Shown: piece after piece, positions 18,261 to 27,860 of the stretch | How positions within the stretch are numbered: position 1 is the stretch's first letter | Layout of the letters: the number at the start of each line of letters is the position of its first letter | Assembly: GCF_030055425.1 (NCBI RefSeq) | Contig: NZ_JASFYE010000004.1 | Span: 1-33,490, forward strand | Direction: 5' to 3' | Origin: Methanothermobacter sp. | Lineage (GTDB): Archaea; Methanobacteriota; Methanobacteria; Methanobacteriales; Methanothermobacteraceae | DNA length: 33,490 nt | The notes under the pieces: model-generated | Told to the model about the DNA's origin: nothing | Databases searched by the model: none | Seen by the model: the letters and a program-made list of their open reading frames with translations, nothing else | Position numbers and translations under genes: made by a program

Positions 18261-19481
18261 TTACATCTCCTTTATCCTTCTTGCGATTGATTTTCCGATG
18301 CTGTAGCAGTGCTCCAGGTCATTCTCGTCCGGGACGTAGTTGACTTCAAGGGTCTCTGCAACCTCAAAGCCTGCGGCGCTGATTTCGTCTTTGAGTGTCC
18401 TCACTGAACCTCCACCCCATCCCTTTGATCCGAATACAACTGCCAGCCTCTTAAAGCCTGTCCTATCAAATGTGAGCCCCTTGAGGTAGTACATTATGTC
18501 CCCGAGACTCGGAAATGGCCCGTTGAACATTGTGGGGCTTCCAATGAATACAGCCTTACTTTCGAGGATGTTCTTTACGATTTCACTCCTTTCATCCTCG
18601 TGGAGGAAGTGCATTGAAACATCCACGTCCCCGGCCATGAGTCCCTCTGCGAGTGCATGTGCAAGCATCCTGGTTGAGTAGTGCATGGTATCATAGATTA
18701 TGGTGGCCTTGTCCCTGCACTCCCCTGTTGCCCATGCCGTGTATGCCTCTATGATCTTCATGGGCTCTGTCCAGATCTGCCCGTGGGATGGTGCGATCAT
18801 CCTGATGTTCTCGAGAAGCCCAAGCTCCTTTACCTCACTGAACTTTCTTAGTACAAGGGGTGATAGTGGTGTTAACAGATTGGCATAGAACTTCATGGCG
18901 GCGTCCATCAGCACTGCTTCAGGAACGTCCTTGTCGAACCTTCTGCTGATGCAGAGGTGCTGGCCAAAGGCGTCATTTGAGAATAGGATCCCATCCTCAC
19001 CAAGGAGGGTGAACATGCTGTCTGGCCAGTGGAGCATGGGGGCCTCAAGGAATGTGAGGGTTTTCCCTCCAAGGTCAACGGAGTCCCCTGTTTTCACGGT
19101 TTTGAATACAGCTTCATCTGGGAGGGGGTAATGTTCCTTCAGTCCCTCACCGGCCTTTTCTGTGCAGATTATTTCTGACCTGTGGCGCTTCCAGACCTCC
19201 AGGATTGAACCGCTGTGGTCCCTCTCTATGTGGTTCTGGATTATGAGGTCTATCCTTTCCTCCCTTCCTTCCCTTTCAAAGGCGTCACTTATCCTTCCAA
19301 ACATCTGGGGGGATGTTCCAGGGTATGTGTTGTCAATAAGGGCGACCTTATCGTCCCCAAAGACGAGGTACACGTTGTATGTTGTGCCTCCAAGGGTGTA
19401 GCCATGGTAGTTCCGTATGTCCCAGTCCATGACACCAACCCAGTAGACACCATCTGCAATCTTTACTGCATCGGCCTTCAT
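18261..19481 (-). CDS. fprA: F420H2 oxidase FprA (A-type flavodiiron protein)
   Basis: Cytoplasmic enzyme that reduces O2 to water with reduced coenzyme F420. The N-terminal metallo-beta-lactamase-like domain carries the di-iron ligands [24 protein letters not shown] and PSHGQIW. The C-terminal flavodoxin domain begins near residue 250 ([22 protein letters not shown], an FMN phosphate-loop variant) and contains [13 protein letters not shown] choose ATG 19481 (406 aa) with an AAGGTGT site; the frame extends to GTG 19490. The enzyme has been characterised in Methanothermobacter marburgensis. It leads a two-gene unit with the 137-aa protein. Confidence 0.95.
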   Translation of the reverse strand: MKADAVKIADGVYWVGVMDWDIRNYHGYTLGGTTYNVYLVFGDDKVALIDNTYPGTSPQMFGRISDAFEREGREERIDLIIQNHIERDHSGSILEVWKRHRSEIICTEKAGEGLKEHYPLPDEAVFKTVKTGDSVDLGGKTLTFLEAPMLHWPDSMFTLLGEDGILFSNDAFGQHLCISRRFDKDVPEAVLMDAAMKFYANLLTPLSPLVLRKFSEVKELGLLENIRMIAPSHGQIWTEPMKIIEAYTAWATGECRDKATIIYDTMHYSTRMLAHALAEGLMAGDVDVSMHFLHEDERSEIVKNILESKAVFIGSPTMFNGPFPSLGDIMYYLKGLTFDRTGFKRLAVVFGSKGWGGGSVRTLKDEISAAGFEVAETLEVNYVPDENDLEHCYSIGKSIARRIKEM

Positions 19482-19606
19482 TTTATACACCTTGCAGTAA
19501 TTATGTCCACCATTTTATTAAAATATAGCAGTTTTTTATGGTGGTATATCACTGATAAATTTTTTTGCCTTTAATTCCGGCATCAGTGTAAGGACAGTGT
19601 CCAGCT

Positions 19607-20413
19607 TCATTTTTTCATGCTTCTCATAAATGCCGATCTTATATTTTCATAGTCCCTCCTGTAGAATGGGCAGCTCTCTATGCAGTGGGTGCATCCATCA
19701 CTGCAGCCGGTGCATCTATCATCAAGTAGCATAACCCTGGATCCGCAGCAGGTCTCAACCTCCACCAGGGCATCCTGTGGACAGGCCATTATGCACCTGC
19801 CGCATCTCCTGCAGTAGGAGGGTATCCATTCATGATCCCTGGAGCCATAGGGAAGGTCTGATATTCCTGTGAGGACCGCGGATATCTTCTGGGCCGGGCC
19901 TTTGCCAGGGCTTATAAGAAGACCGTTCCTGCCCTTAAAACCGATACCTGCATTCTGTCCAAGGAGGGAGAGGTCTATGAGGCCGCTCATGGGGTGGATG
20001 GCCACGGCACCATATCCGTTAATCCTGAGGAAATCAGCCACCCTGAAGGTTAAATCTGCAAGTTTACCGTATAGCCTGTCATTCATCTCCCTCGCCTTTC
20101 TGCCTGGGGGAGTCAGTACGAGATCGTCGTCCATGTCCACTGTGAGGACCACGGCATTCCGGTAGGGGGGTTCACCTGCAAGGATAACATCGGGTGTGAG
20201 CCTGGCGTAGCCAATGTTTCTAATGCCAAGTGAATGAGCATATTCTTCGAGGCGACCTATGAATTCATCGTCTGCCCTTCCTGATGGATCTTCCGGCTCC
20301 GGCACCCTGCATTCATCAGGGTACTCCAGAAATCCACAGCTGCAGCTGCATTCACATTTTTCGCCATTAACTGTAACTGTATCTTCACAGCAGCCACTGG
20401 TTCTGTTCTTCAT
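19607..20413 (-). CDS. QueG-like double [4Fe-4S] protein with an extra Cys-rich N-terminus
   Basis: 268 aa. The central block DLSLLGQNAGIGFKGRNGLLISP (in parts, from D147) resembles the corrinoid-contacting region of epoxyqueuosine reductase, including the Asp that is the proposed acid there. Two ferredoxin motifs follow: CRRCGRCIMACP at 201-212 and CTGCSDGCTHCIESCP at 234-249. In addition, seven cysteines lie in the first 35 residues (8, 9, 20, 22, 24, 26, 35), not part of normal QueG. Archaea make archaeosine rather than queuosine, so another substrate, perhaps corrinoid activation or a reductase, is likely. The ATG has a GGTGAT site. A long inverted repeat spans its promoter. Confidence 0.82.
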   Translation of the reverse strand: MKNRTSGCCEDTVTVNGEKCECSCSCGFLEYPDECRVPEPEDPSGRADDEFIGRLEEYAHSLGIRNIGYARLTPDVILAGEPPYRNAVVLTVDMDDDLVLTPPGRKAREMNDRLYGKLADLTFRVADFLRINGYGAVAIHPMSGLIDLSLLGQNAGIGFKGRNGLLISPGKGPAQKISAVLTGISDLPYGSRDHEWIPSYCRRCGRCIMACPQDALVEVETCCGSRVMLLDDRCTGCSDGCTHCIESCPFYRRDYENIRSAFMRSMKK

Positions 20414-20427
20414 AATTCATCACCATC

Positions 20428-20471
20428 CATAACAATATTCTTATATTTACATATATGAATATATTGTTATG
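20428..20471. repeat. 11-bp inverted repeat spanning the QueG-like gene's promoter
   Basis: CATAACAATAT (20428-20438) and ATATTGTTATG (20461-20471) are exact reverse complements with a 22-base AT-rich spacer that contains TATA-like sequence (minus-strand TAAATATAAG). Arm centres are 33 bases apart, close to three helical turns. The left arm ends 15 bases upstream of the ATG at 20413. A dimeric or tetrameric regulator could bind both arms. Confidence 0.55.
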
Positions 20472-20495
20472 TCAGAGTATATCTGTCTGAAAATT

Positions 20496-21026
20496 TCAAT
20501 CGTCCTCTATTTCATATTCGAATTCCCAGAAGGGGGTTCCACGGGACTCCCTGCCCTCCAGGTGCTCCATCTCATGTGAAACACCATAGGCCCCTGACCC
20601 TGTGAATTTAAGGGGCTTCCTGAGCCTCTTCAGTTTAATCTTAAAATCAAGGGGATCAAGCACCGCCCTGAGGATGTAATCACCATCCACCACGACACGG
20701 TAGGGCCTCTTCACAAGTTCCCTCTCATTTTTTGAGCCGCACTTCTCGAGCCGGTAAACGGTGCCCTCCTCCCTCACCACCCTGGGGTTCAGGAAGAGGT
20801 AAACTATCTCAAGGGTCCGCCCTGTCATTTCATCCTCATCAAAGCGGGTGACCTTCTCCTTCACAGCCATGAAACGCCCGGAGTTCTTCCTGAGGCTCCA
20901 GTCACCACCATACCTGATGGAAAAAAGAAGGGGTATGAATGCATCAGGGGGTATCTGAAGCTCCTCTATAACCCTCTTTTCACTGAGGGTGAACCTCAAG
21001 AGTTTCCTGATCTCGGAGTCATCCAA
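20496..21026 (-). CDS. Peptide-deformylase-like protein with HEMEH zinc motif
   Basis: 176 aa, about the length of bacterial peptide deformylase. Three parts line up by eye with that family: VYLFLNPRVV (74-84) with the strand before motif II; EKCGS (94-98) with motif II EGCLS, then VKRPYRVVVDG; and GVSHEMEHLEG (148-158) with motif III QHEIDHLDG. This gives candidate zinc ligands C96, H151 and H155 and catalytic E152. The motif I glutamine (GLAAPQ) seems absent; the matching place reads SIRYGGDWSL. Archaea do not formylate initiator Met-tRNA, so true deformylase activity is unexpected. Start TTG 21026 has GGTGG upstream. It follows cpgS by 15 bases. Confidence 0.72.
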   Translation of the reverse strand: MDDSEIRKLLRFTLSEKRVIEELQIPPDAFIPLLFSIRYGGDWSLRKNSGRFMAVKEKVTRFDEDEMTGRTLEIVYLFLNPRVVREEGTVYRLEKCGSKNERELVKRPYRVVVDGDYILRAVLDPLDFKIKLKRLRKPLKFTGSGAYGVSHEMEHLEGRESRGTPFWEFEYEIEDD

Positions 21027-21041
21027 TATACCACCTGCTCC

Positions 21042-22430
21042 CTATGGGGTCCTTCTGAGGTTGAAGTCATCTATGGCGCTCTCCACCACCCTGATTATGG
21101 CGTCATCAAGTTCATCCTGCGAACCGTCCCTCACAATGGGTATGTTGTCGCAGTAGATGACCTCGAGCCCCGCCTCAAGGGCGTCCTTCGTTGCAACATC
21201 AACCGCAGCCGCCTTGAGCTCTGTCAGCATCACATCAGCGTCATCTATGTACCTCTCAATGTCCCGCTGTAGTAGCGGCCTGTTTGAAAGGTGTGGAGTC
21301 GTGCCAACGACCCGGCAGCGGTACTCAGACTCAAGGTATTCAACCAGGATATCCTTCACAGAGTCGGGGGCGGTGGTTGCAAATAGGACATTCTTTCCGC
21401 TGATATCCCCAAGTGGTTTTGGCCTGAAGACAGTGGTCACAACCTCTGCATCGGGGTTAACGGATTCTATGAACTCAACGATCTCCTCAACCTTCTCATC
21501 ATCTGCCATGGGCTCCTCGCACATTGTGAGTATCACAAGATCCGCCAGCCTTATTCTGAAGGGCCCGAAGAAGTTCTTTATATTTATGATGGGCTGGTTT
21601 GCGCCAACAAGGACTATGTGTCTGTCTGACTTCACAGGGGGTATTGCAGCCCCGCTCCCCTCCAGGATTATGAAGTCGGCGTCCAGACTGTTGGCTGTCT
21701 CAGCACCCCTCTTCATGTTGGTTATGAAGACATCCCCCACCATACCGCCGCCACAGCGCCTGCAGCCAACCGTGAGTATCCGGCTCATGAGGGCGTCCTC
21801 CCAGTGGTCAGAGGCTGCATGAACCCCCCTGTCTGACTGCTCCATCAGGAACTCGGGGGTTATTTCTATCCTGTCACCCCTGACGATCTCAGGCTCCTCA
21901 GGGCCGCCTCGACCCATCGCCACAACACAGGGGTTGTACTCACGTTCATGGATCAGTCGGGCCGCATAGGCGGATACAGCGGTTTTACCTATCCTCTTAC
22001 CTGTCCCGAGAATCTTGAGGGATGGTTTTTTGAGTATATCATATTCTGTGAGGGGCTGGAACTCAAAGTCAGGACCCCTGTAGACTGCACCCTCCTCAAG
22101 GACAACCGATGCTATCCTGAACCTCTTTGAGTAGTCCAGGACGGGTTCATCGCTGAGGTCCATAACCGTGTCTGCACCGTACTTTCTGATGAGTCTGGCT
22201 ATGAGGTCATAGGGTATCCTGTGGGGATCATCACCGAAGTAAACGGGTCTTCCCATCATCTCGGTGTACTCCTCAGGTGATGATGTCCTGAGTTTTTCGG
22301 TTCCCCCGATGAAGATCAGTGCCTTGACATCAATGTGTTCCATTGAGTCGAGGGTCTCAACAGCCGCCCTTGTCACAGGGAGGTAGTGCTCTCCATCAAC
22401 AAGACAGATCATGCTTTCTGTGGCCTTCAT
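21042..22430 (-). CDS. cpgS: Cyclic 2,3-diphosphoglycerate synthetase
   Basis: Makes cyclic 2,3-diphosphoglycerate, the high-concentration thermoprotectant of Methanothermobacter and Methanothermus, from 2,3-diphosphoglycerate with ATP. The 462-aa length agrees with the Methanothermus fervidus enzyme. The start [18 protein letters not shown] is characteristic, and the nucleotide-binding loop [14 protein letters not shown] lies near residue 140. Later blocks include [27 protein letters not shown] and [19 protein letters not shown] choose ATG 22430 with GGTG seven bases upstream over a GTG at 22439. It heads a transcript with the deformylase-like gene; TATA-like ATTTTAATAT lies near 22465-22475. 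Confidence 0.93.
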   Translation of the reverse strand: MKATESMICLVDGEHYLPVTRAAVETLDSMEHIDVKALIFIGGTEKLRTSSPEEYTEMMGRPVYFGDDPHRIPYDLIARLIRKYGADTVMDLSDEPVLDYSKRFRIASVVLEEGAVYRGPDFEFQPLTEYDILKKPSLKILGTGKRIGKTAVSAYAARLIHEREYNPCVVAMGRGGPEEPEIVRGDRIEITPEFLMEQSDRGVHAASDHWEDALMSRILTVGCRRCGGGMVGDVFITNMKRGAETANSLDADFIILEGSGAAIPPVKSDRHIVLVGANQPIINIKNFFGPFRIRLADLVILTMCEEPMADDEKVEEIVEFIESVNPDAEVVTTVFRPKPLGDISGKNVLFATTAPDSVKDILVEYLESEYRCRVVGTTPHLSNRPLLQRDIERYIDDADVMLTELKAAAVDVATKDALEAGLEVIYCDNIPIVRDGSQDELDDAIIRVVESAIDDFNLRRTP

Positions 22431-22528
22431 AAAAAACACCGTTTATGATATAAGTTAAAGGGAATATTAAAATAGTTGGTTTAGATGGATTAAACGAATA
22501 TTTATGGTTGGTTTCTGGCTGGCACCAT

Positions 22529-22551
22529 ATCTAAATTAGAAAAATTTAGAT
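22529..22551 (-). terminator. AT-rich hairpin after the UPF0058 gene
   Basis: ATCTAAATT and AATTTAGAT form a perfect 9-bp stem with a 5-base loop, 22 bases past the stop of the UPF0058 gene. It may stop or protect that transcript. Archaeal termination is usually driven by T-runs, so this is tentative. Confidence 0.35.
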
Positions 22552-22572
22552 TTTGGAGAGTGGATTGATGGT

Positions 22573-22881
22573 CTATTTTGCCTCCAGTCTGGCTTCCATC
22601 TTCACGACTTCCTTCCTTGACCGTTTTGCAAGTTCTGAGAGGCCATTTACAACATTTGGCGGGAGGTTGTGCCCTTCTTTCTTTGCAAGGATCTCGGAGA
22701 TGGCGCTTGAGAGTACAAAAATAGCGTATTTATGCTCGGCCTTTGTGCGGTGGATGTGGTGGGGGCTGATGTTGAGGGAGAAGTACTCTTCGCATTCATC
22801 CTTTATATCGTATCCATTCTCGAGGTACTTCAGAACATATACCAGAAATTGGTGCAGTTGTATCATTTCGTCCTTATACAT
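22573..22881 (-). CDS. UPF0058-family protein
   Basis: 102-aa, mostly helical cytoplasmic protein. It matches the archaeal UPF0058 family as I remember it: the start DEMIQLHQFLVYVLKYLE and the signature YFSLNISPHHIHRTKAEHK at about 34-52, then AIFVLSSAISEILA. The histidine-rich SPHHIHRTKAEH block suggests a metal or nucleotide site, but the family has no known function. The ATG follows AAGGAGA and GAGG sequences at slightly long spacing. It is divergent from hisD and runs toward cpgS, from which it is separated by a hairpin. Confidence 0.88.
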   Translation of the reverse strand: MYKDEMIQLHQFLVYVLKYLENGYDIKDECEEYFSLNISPHHIHRTKAEHKYAIFVLSSAISEILAKKEGHNLPPNVVNGLSELAKRSRKEVVKMEARLEAK

Positions 22882-23198
22882 GGTTACCAGCCTCAGTCTC
22901 CTTATAAGTGTGTATTAAATTTATTATTTAAAAATTTTGGTGGATGGACAGCCCCTTTATCAAAATTAAAGATATAATATGAATTAATGTAAAAATTACA
23001 GCAGATCGGCGGATATTCCTGAATATCTTCTCTCATCTTCTCATAGTTAAGTTAAAACTGATAAATAAAGTTTTATATTACTGAAACTTTTTAAATTATT
23101 AATCATGTGCGGGTGTGGCTTATCGTCTGCAAATTCTTAAAAGTGATGGATCCATAAAACTAACCATCACCTTAACTTTTCCACGGAGGATCATCCTC
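22882..23198. other. 317-base divergent promoter region between the UPF0058 gene and hisD
   Basis: No gene seen. For the minus gene, TATA-like TTTTTAAATAATAAAT lies at about 22922-22935. For hisD, GTTTTATATTA at 23070-23080 and CTTTTTAAATTA near 23087-23098 are candidates. The leader contains a 7-bp stem, GTGATGG (23143-23149) with CCATCAC (23164-23170), continued by AAAAG/CTTTT after a 5-base bulge; it ends 15 bases before the GGAGG site of hisD. The in-frame opening upstream of ATG 23199 (to 23115) is not family-like and is treated as leader. Confidence 0.5.
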
Positions 23199-24473
23199 AT
23201 GAGGATAATAGAATTTGATCATGAAAGAGTCGATGAGCTTGTTGAGAGAGCAAGGATTGATGTTGATGAGGTCCTGGGGCCGGTGGCAGATATCATCTCA
23301 ATGGTGAGAGAGGGTGGTGATGTGGCCCTAAGGGAACTCACAGAGAAATTTGATGGCGTCTCACCCGAAAGCCTCACTGTCAGCCAGGAGGAAATAGAGG
23401 CGGCCCATGAAAACCTGGACCCACAGGTCAGGAAAGCGCTCACTGAAGCTGCAGCAAACATCGAGGAGTTCCACAGGCTCCAGCTCCCATCTGAGTGGAT
23501 GGCCGAGATCCGGCCTGGGGTCAGCGCAGGGCAGATAGTGCGACCCCTTGACAGTGTGGGCTGCTACATACCTGGCGGAAGGGCCGTTTACCCCTCAACA
23601 ATACTCATGACCGTCATACCCGCCAGGATAGCAGGGGTTGAAAGGATAGTGTGCTGCACACCCCCGGCATCCGATGGCTCGGTTCCCGATGCTGTCCTTG
23701 TGGCGGCCGACATTGCAGGCGCACATGAGATATACCGTGTGGGGGGCGCCCAGGCGGTGGCTGCAATGGCCTACGGTACAGAGACGATCGGGGCGGTGGA
23801 TAAGATTGTGGGGCCAGGGAACATATTTGTTACCGCAGCAAAGAAACTGGTATACGGTGAAGTGGACATAGACTTCCCGGCAGGCCCATCAGAGGTCCTC
23901 ATAATTGCAGATGAATCTGCAGACCCGGAGTACATTGCCCTTGAGATACTGGCACAGGCAGAGCACGACCCCCAGGCGGCAAGTGTCCTTGTGACAGACT
24001 CAGAGGAGCTTGCAGCCAGGGTGGATGGGAAGGTACGTGAAAATATTAAATACATGGAAAGGGCCAATATCATAGAGGAGTCCCTTGAAAGATACGGAAT
24101 GATAGTTTTAACCGAGGATATTAAGGGGGCAGTGGACTTCAGCAACGCCTACGCCCCGGAGCACCTTGTTATAATGACGGATTCTCCCGAAAAAACACTC
24201 AAGGGTATCCGTAACGCGGGATCCATATTTCTGGGTGACCTCTCACCTGTGGCGGCAGGGGATTACGGTTCAGGGACCAACCACGTGCTGCCAACGTCTG
24301 GCTGCGCCAGGATGTACTCGGGCCTATCAACGGAGTCGTTCCTCAAGAAACCAACGGTGCAGATGATAACCAGGGAGGGGCTCCGGAACATCCAGGACAC
24401 AGTCCTGCGTCTTGCTGAATACGAGGGCCTGCATGCCCATGCCGAGTCATTCCGTAGGAGACTTGATAGGTGA
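23199..24473 (+). CDS. hisD: Histidinol dehydrogenase
   Basis: Zn-dependent, NAD-linked enzyme for the last two oxidations of histidine synthesis (histidinol to histidine). 424 aa, the usual length, from ATG 23199 with a GGAGGATCAT site. Family blocks: [84 protein letters not shown] (zinc ligands Gln and His), and APEHLVIM with [23 protein letters not shown] near the end. No other his gene is adjacent, which is normal for dispersed archaeal his genes. A leader hairpin may affect its translation. Confidence 0.97.
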   Translation: MRIIEFDHERVDELVERARIDVDEVLGPVADIISMVREGGDVALRELTEKFDGVSPESLTVSQEEIEAAHENLDPQVRKALTEAAANIEEFHRLQLPSEWMAEIRPGVSAGQIVRPLDSVGCYIPGGRAVYPSTILMTVIPARIAGVERIVCCTPPASDGSVPDAVLVAADIAGAHEIYRVGGAQAVAAMAYGTETIGAVDKIVGPGNIFVTAAKKLVYGEVDIDFPAGPSEVLIIADESADPEYIALEILAQAEHDPQAASVLVTDSEELAARVDGKVRENIKYMERANIIEESLERYGMIVLTEDIKGAVDFSNAYAPEHLVIMTDSPEKTLKGIRNAGSIFLGDLSPVAAGDYGSGTNHVLPTSGCARMYSGLSTESFLKKPTVQMITREGLRNIQDTVLRLAEYEGLHAHAESFRRRLDR

Positions 24474-24521
24474 CCTGAATTTACTCTTGATAATTCACTT
24501 TAGCGACAAGAGGTGATCTGA

Positions 24522-25835
24522 TTGTTACTTGGAGATCTTAGAAGGACTCACTACTCAAAGGACATAAAACCTGAAATGGATGGAGAGGAAGTCACTGTCA
24601 TGGGATGGGTCCATGAGATAAGGGACCTTGGGGGAATAATATTCGTACTCCTCAGGGACCGTGACGGGCTCATCCAGATAACAGCACCCAGCAAGAAGAT
24701 TGAGAAGGACCTCTTCAAATCCATGAGGAAGCTCAAAAAGGAATCCGTTGTGGCATTTGGGGGAAGGGTCCAGGAGTCAGATAAGGCCCCCGGTGGCTTT
24801 GAGATAATACCATCATTCCTGAGGGTTCTGAACCCATCAAAGCAGCCACTGCCACTTGACCCCACAGAGAAGGTGAAGGCTGAGATAGACACGAGGCTCG
24901 ATGCCAGGTTCCTTGACCTCAGAAAACCATCAGTGAGTGCAATATTTAAAATAAAGAGCAGGATGCTGCACTCAGTCAGGGTATTCCTTGAAGAGAATGG
25001 TTTCCTTGAAATCAACACCCCAAAGCTTGTTGCATCTGCAACAGAGGGGGGCACTGAGCTCTTCCCGATAACCTACTTTGAAAGGGAGGCCTTCCTGGGT
25101 CAGAGCCCACAGCTCTACAAGCAGATGATGATGTCAACGGGCCTTGACCGTGTCTATGAGATAGCACCCATATTCCGTGCAGAGGAGCACGACACCCTCA
25201 GGCACCTCAACGAGGTGATATCCATCGACATAGAGGCATCCTTCGTTGACCATGAGGATGTCATGAAGATACTTGAAAGGCTGGTTGTGAGGGTCATTGA
25301 GGATGTTAACGAGCACTGCACCGACGCCCTTGAAACCCTGGGAAGGACCCTTGAGGTGCCCGAAACTCCCTTTGAGAGGCTGGAATACGATGACGCAGTG
25401 GAACTGGTAAACTCCCGGGGAGTCCCAATGAAACACGGCGAGGACCTTCCAAGGGCGGCTGAGAAGGCCCTTGGTGAGGTCATGGACGGCTACTACTTCA
25501 TAACCTCATGGCCAACCGCAATAAAGCCATTCTATGTGATGCCAGATGAGGACGACCCAGAGAGGAGCTATGCATTCGACCTCATGTACAGGGACCTTGA
25601 GATATCCTCAGGTGCCATGAGGGTCCACCAGCATGACCTCCTGGTTGAGAAGATAAGAAGGCAGGGGTTGAACCCGGACTCCTTCGAGAGCTACCTTGCA
25701 GCCTTTGAGTATGGAATGCCACCCCACGCAGGCTGGGGCCTGGGGGCTGAAAGGTTCAACATGACCCTCACCGGTGTGAATAACATAAGGGAGACTGTGC
25801 TCTTCCCGAGGGACAGGAGGAGGCTCACACCTTAG
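24522..25835 (+). CDS. aspS: Aspartyl-tRNA synthetase, archaeal type, probably non-discriminating
   Basis: 437-aa class II synthetase. The N-terminal OB fold ([15 protein letters not shown]) binds the anticodon, and the catalytic core has class II motifs [31 protein letters not shown] and [13 protein letters not shown]. From memory, Thermococcus AspRS that charges only tRNA-Asp has Trp and Lys at two anticodon-binding positions; here these appear as His31 (GWVHEI) and Pro90 (DKAPGG), the non-discriminating state. Such an enzyme also makes Asp-tRNA-Asn for conversion by GatCAB, as reported for M. thermautotrophicus. Start TTG 24522 with a GAGGTGA site six bases upstream. It precedes cbiC. Confidence 0.96.
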   Translation: MLLGDLRRTHYSKDIKPEMDGEEVTVMGWVHEIRDLGGIIFVLLRDRDGLIQITAPSKKIEKDLFKSMRKLKKESVVAFGGRVQESDKAPGGFEIIPSFLRVLNPSKQPLPLDPTEKVKAEIDTRLDARFLDLRKPSVSAIFKIKSRMLHSVRVFLEENGFLEINTPKLVASATEGGTELFPITYFEREAFLGQSPQLYKQMMMSTGLDRVYEIAPIFRAEEHDTLRHLNEVISIDIEASFVDHEDVMKILERLVVRVIEDVNEHCTDALETLGRTLEVPETPFERLEYDDAVELVNSRGVPMKHGEDLPRAAEKALGEVMDGYYFITSWPTAIKPFYVMPDEDDPERSYAFDLMYRDLEISSGAMRVHQHDLLVEKIRRQGLNPDSFESYLAAFEYGMPPHAGWGLGAERFNMTLTGVNNIRETVLFPRDRRRLTP

Positions 25836-25847
25836 GTGATAACATTG

Positions 25848-26465
25848 ATGGGCGCATCCACAGGACAGGGCTATAAGATAGCCAGAAAGAGCAGGGAAAT
25901 AGTCAGGAAACTGATATCTGAAGAGTTAAGATCTCTCAGGGATGAGGAGGCGGCCATAGTTGAGCGCATAGTTCATTCAACCGCTGACCCTGAGTATGCC
26001 CGGTTGACAGAGTTCAGCCAGGACTTTGTGGATGCAGCCCTTGATTCACTCAGGAGTTCAGGCGAGATACTCACCGATATTGAGATGGTCCGTGCAGGGA
26101 TATCCAGACCTGCCAGCTGCCACATAAGGGACCCTGAGGTCAGGGAGATCGCAAAAAAGAGGGATATCACCAGGGCAGCTGCCTCAATGCAGTACGCTGC
26201 AGAGAGGGGCTTCGGGGGGATTGTTGTTATAGGGAATGCCCCAACAGCCCTCATGAAGGTGATTGAACTTACAGCTGAAGGCATAATGGATGCAGAGGCG
26301 GTTATAGGGGTTCCTGTGGGATTTGTAGGTGCTGCAGAATCTAAGGAGGCCCTCAGGAAAACAGACATACCCCACATGATAACCAGGGGCCCCAAGGGGG
26401 GCACACCTGTCGCAGTGGCAGCTGCAAATGCTCTTATAGCACTATCAGATGGAGGGGAAGTTTAG
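25848..26465 (+). CDS. cbiC: Cobalt-precorrin-8 methylmutase
   Basis: 205 aa. CbiC/CobH moves the methyl group from C11 to C12 in corrin ring synthesis. Family features are the active-site His in [13 protein letters not shown] (H43), the MVRAGISRP turn, [32 protein letters not shown], and the C-terminal [19 protein letters not shown] select ATG 25848, because the GGTGAT site at 25835-25840, overlapping the aspS stop, sits seven bases upstream; a GTG at 25836 is part of that site. It lies between aspS and hemL, linking corrinoid and tetrapyrrole synthesis in one transcript. Confidence 0.92.
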   Translation: MGASTGQGYKIARKSREIVRKLISEELRSLRDEEAAIVERIVHSTADPEYARLTEFSQDFVDAALDSLRSSGEILTDIEMVRAGISRPASCHIRDPEVREIAKKRDITRAAASMQYAAERGFGGIVVIGNAPTALMKVIELTAEGIMDAEAVIGVPVGFVGAAESKEALRKTDIPHMITRGPKGGTPVAVAAANALIALSDGGEV

Positions 26466-26535
26466 AGGTTCTCCTGAGGATAAGTTCGAAGGGTCCTTAG
26501 CATCATCGAGGATTAGAAATATTAGAGGTTCCATC

Positions 26536-27798
26536 ATGAAGTCGAAAGAACTGTTTGAAAGGGCACAGAGGGTTCTACCGGGTGGTGTCAGCTCACCTGT
26601 GAGGAGGTTCGAGCCATACCCCTTCTTTGCAGCTGGAGGTAAGGGGTGCATACTGGAGAGTGTTGACGGTAAGAGCTACATGGACTACTGTCTGGCGTAT
26701 GGACCCCTGATACTGGGACACGCACACCCTCTGGTGGTTGAGGCGGTTGAGAGGCAGATAGAGAGGGGCACAACCTATGGTGTACCATCTGAGGGGGAAA
26801 TAGAGCTTGCAGAGACAATAATAGATAGGGTTCCCTGTGCTGAGATGGTAAGGTTCATGAACTCAGGCACAGAGGCCACCATGGCCGCTGTGAGGCTTGC
26901 AAGGGCATACACAGGGAGAGAAAAGATTGTCAAATTTGAGGGATCCTACCATGGGGCCCACGATTACGTCCTTGTGAAGCCAGGTTCTGGTGCCGCCGCA
27001 GCACCCGATTCACCGGGTATACCTGAGGATACCGTGAAAAATACTCTAACCACGGTCTTCAATGATGAGGAGGCGATGGTTGAACTCATTGATGGGATGG
27101 GAGATGAGATAGCATGCATCCTGGTTGAACCTGTAATGGGCAACATCGGGTGCATAGAACCTGAAAACGGCTACCTGAACTTCCTCAGGGATGTAACGAG
27201 GGAGAACGACATTCTACTCATCTTTGATGAGGTCATAACAGGCTTCAGACTGGCAGCAGGGGGCGCCCAGGAGTACTACCGTGTGAAGCCTGACCTCGTG
27301 ACACTGGGAAAGATAGTCGGGGGTGGCTTCCCCATGGGGGCCCTGGCAGGTCCAAGAGAGATAATGGAGAACATTGCACCGGCTGGTAGCGTATACCAGG
27401 CAGGCACATTCAATGGAAACCCCGTATCTGTGACGGCAGGTCTTGAAACCCTTAAAATACTTGATGATAAAATGTATTCCCGTCTTGAGAGGATGGGGTC
27501 CCATCTTAGGGCAGGTTTAAGGGAACTCATCTCTGACATGGACCTTGAGTATCAGGTTGCAGGTCCGGCTTCAATGTTCCAGATATATTTCACTGAGGAC
27601 GAGGTCAGAAACTACGCCGATGCTAAAAAATCAGACACTGAACTCTTCATGAAGTACTTCCATGGGCTGCTGGAGAGTGGTGTCTTCATACCACCATCAC
27701 AGTTTGAGTGCTGTTTCATATCCGCTGCACACGAAATGGATCATATAAACAGTACCCTTGAGACTGCAGAGGATGTGCTCAGCCATTTAAAAAATTAA
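26536..27798 (+). CDS. hemL: Glutamate-1-semialdehyde 2,1-aminomutase
   Basis: PLP enzyme that makes 5-aminolevulinate from glutamate-1-semialdehyde, the first dedicated step to heme-like tetrapyrroles, corrinoids and F430. 420 aa from ATG 26536, with GAGGTT six bases upstream. Family blocks: [56 protein letters not shown], and [12 protein letters not shown], whose Lys should bind PLP. The frame is open upstream to 26449 within cbiC, but those residues are not family-like. It ends the hisD-aspS-cbiC-hemL run and converges on the zinc-ribbon gene. Confidence 0.97.
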   Translation: MKSKELFERAQRVLPGGVSSPVRRFEPYPFFAAGGKGCILESVDGKSYMDYCLAYGPLILGHAHPLVVEAVERQIERGTTYGVPSEGEIELAETIIDRVPCAEMVRFMNSGTEATMAAVRLARAYTGREKIVKFEGSYHGAHDYVLVKPGSGAAAAPDSPGIPEDTVKNTLTTVFNDEEAMVELIDGMGDEIACILVEPVMGNIGCIEPENGYLNFLRDVTRENDILLIFDEVITGFRLAAGGAQEYYRVKPDLVTLGKIVGGGFPMGALAGPREIMENIAPAGSVYQAGTFNGNPVSVTAGLETLKILDDKMYSRLERMGSHLRAGLRELISDMDLEYQVAGPASMFQIYFTEDEVRNYADAKKSDTELFMKYFHGLLESGVFIPPSQFECCFISAAHEMDHINSTLETAEDVLSHLKN

Positions 27799-27860
27799 TC
27801 CCTTTATTTTAGTAGCTTCTGAGTTACATGAAGAGCTGCCACATTCCTGATATTAATTTT

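Noticed and set aside
23115-23198. 28-residue N-terminal extension of hisD
   Set aside because: The added residues are not like HisD, and ATG 23199 has a strong GGAGG site. The stretch contains a leader hairpin.
26449-26535. 29-residue extension of hemL overlapping the end of cbiC
   Set aside because: HemL proteins start near [11 protein letters not shown], and GAGGTT directly precedes ATG 26536.
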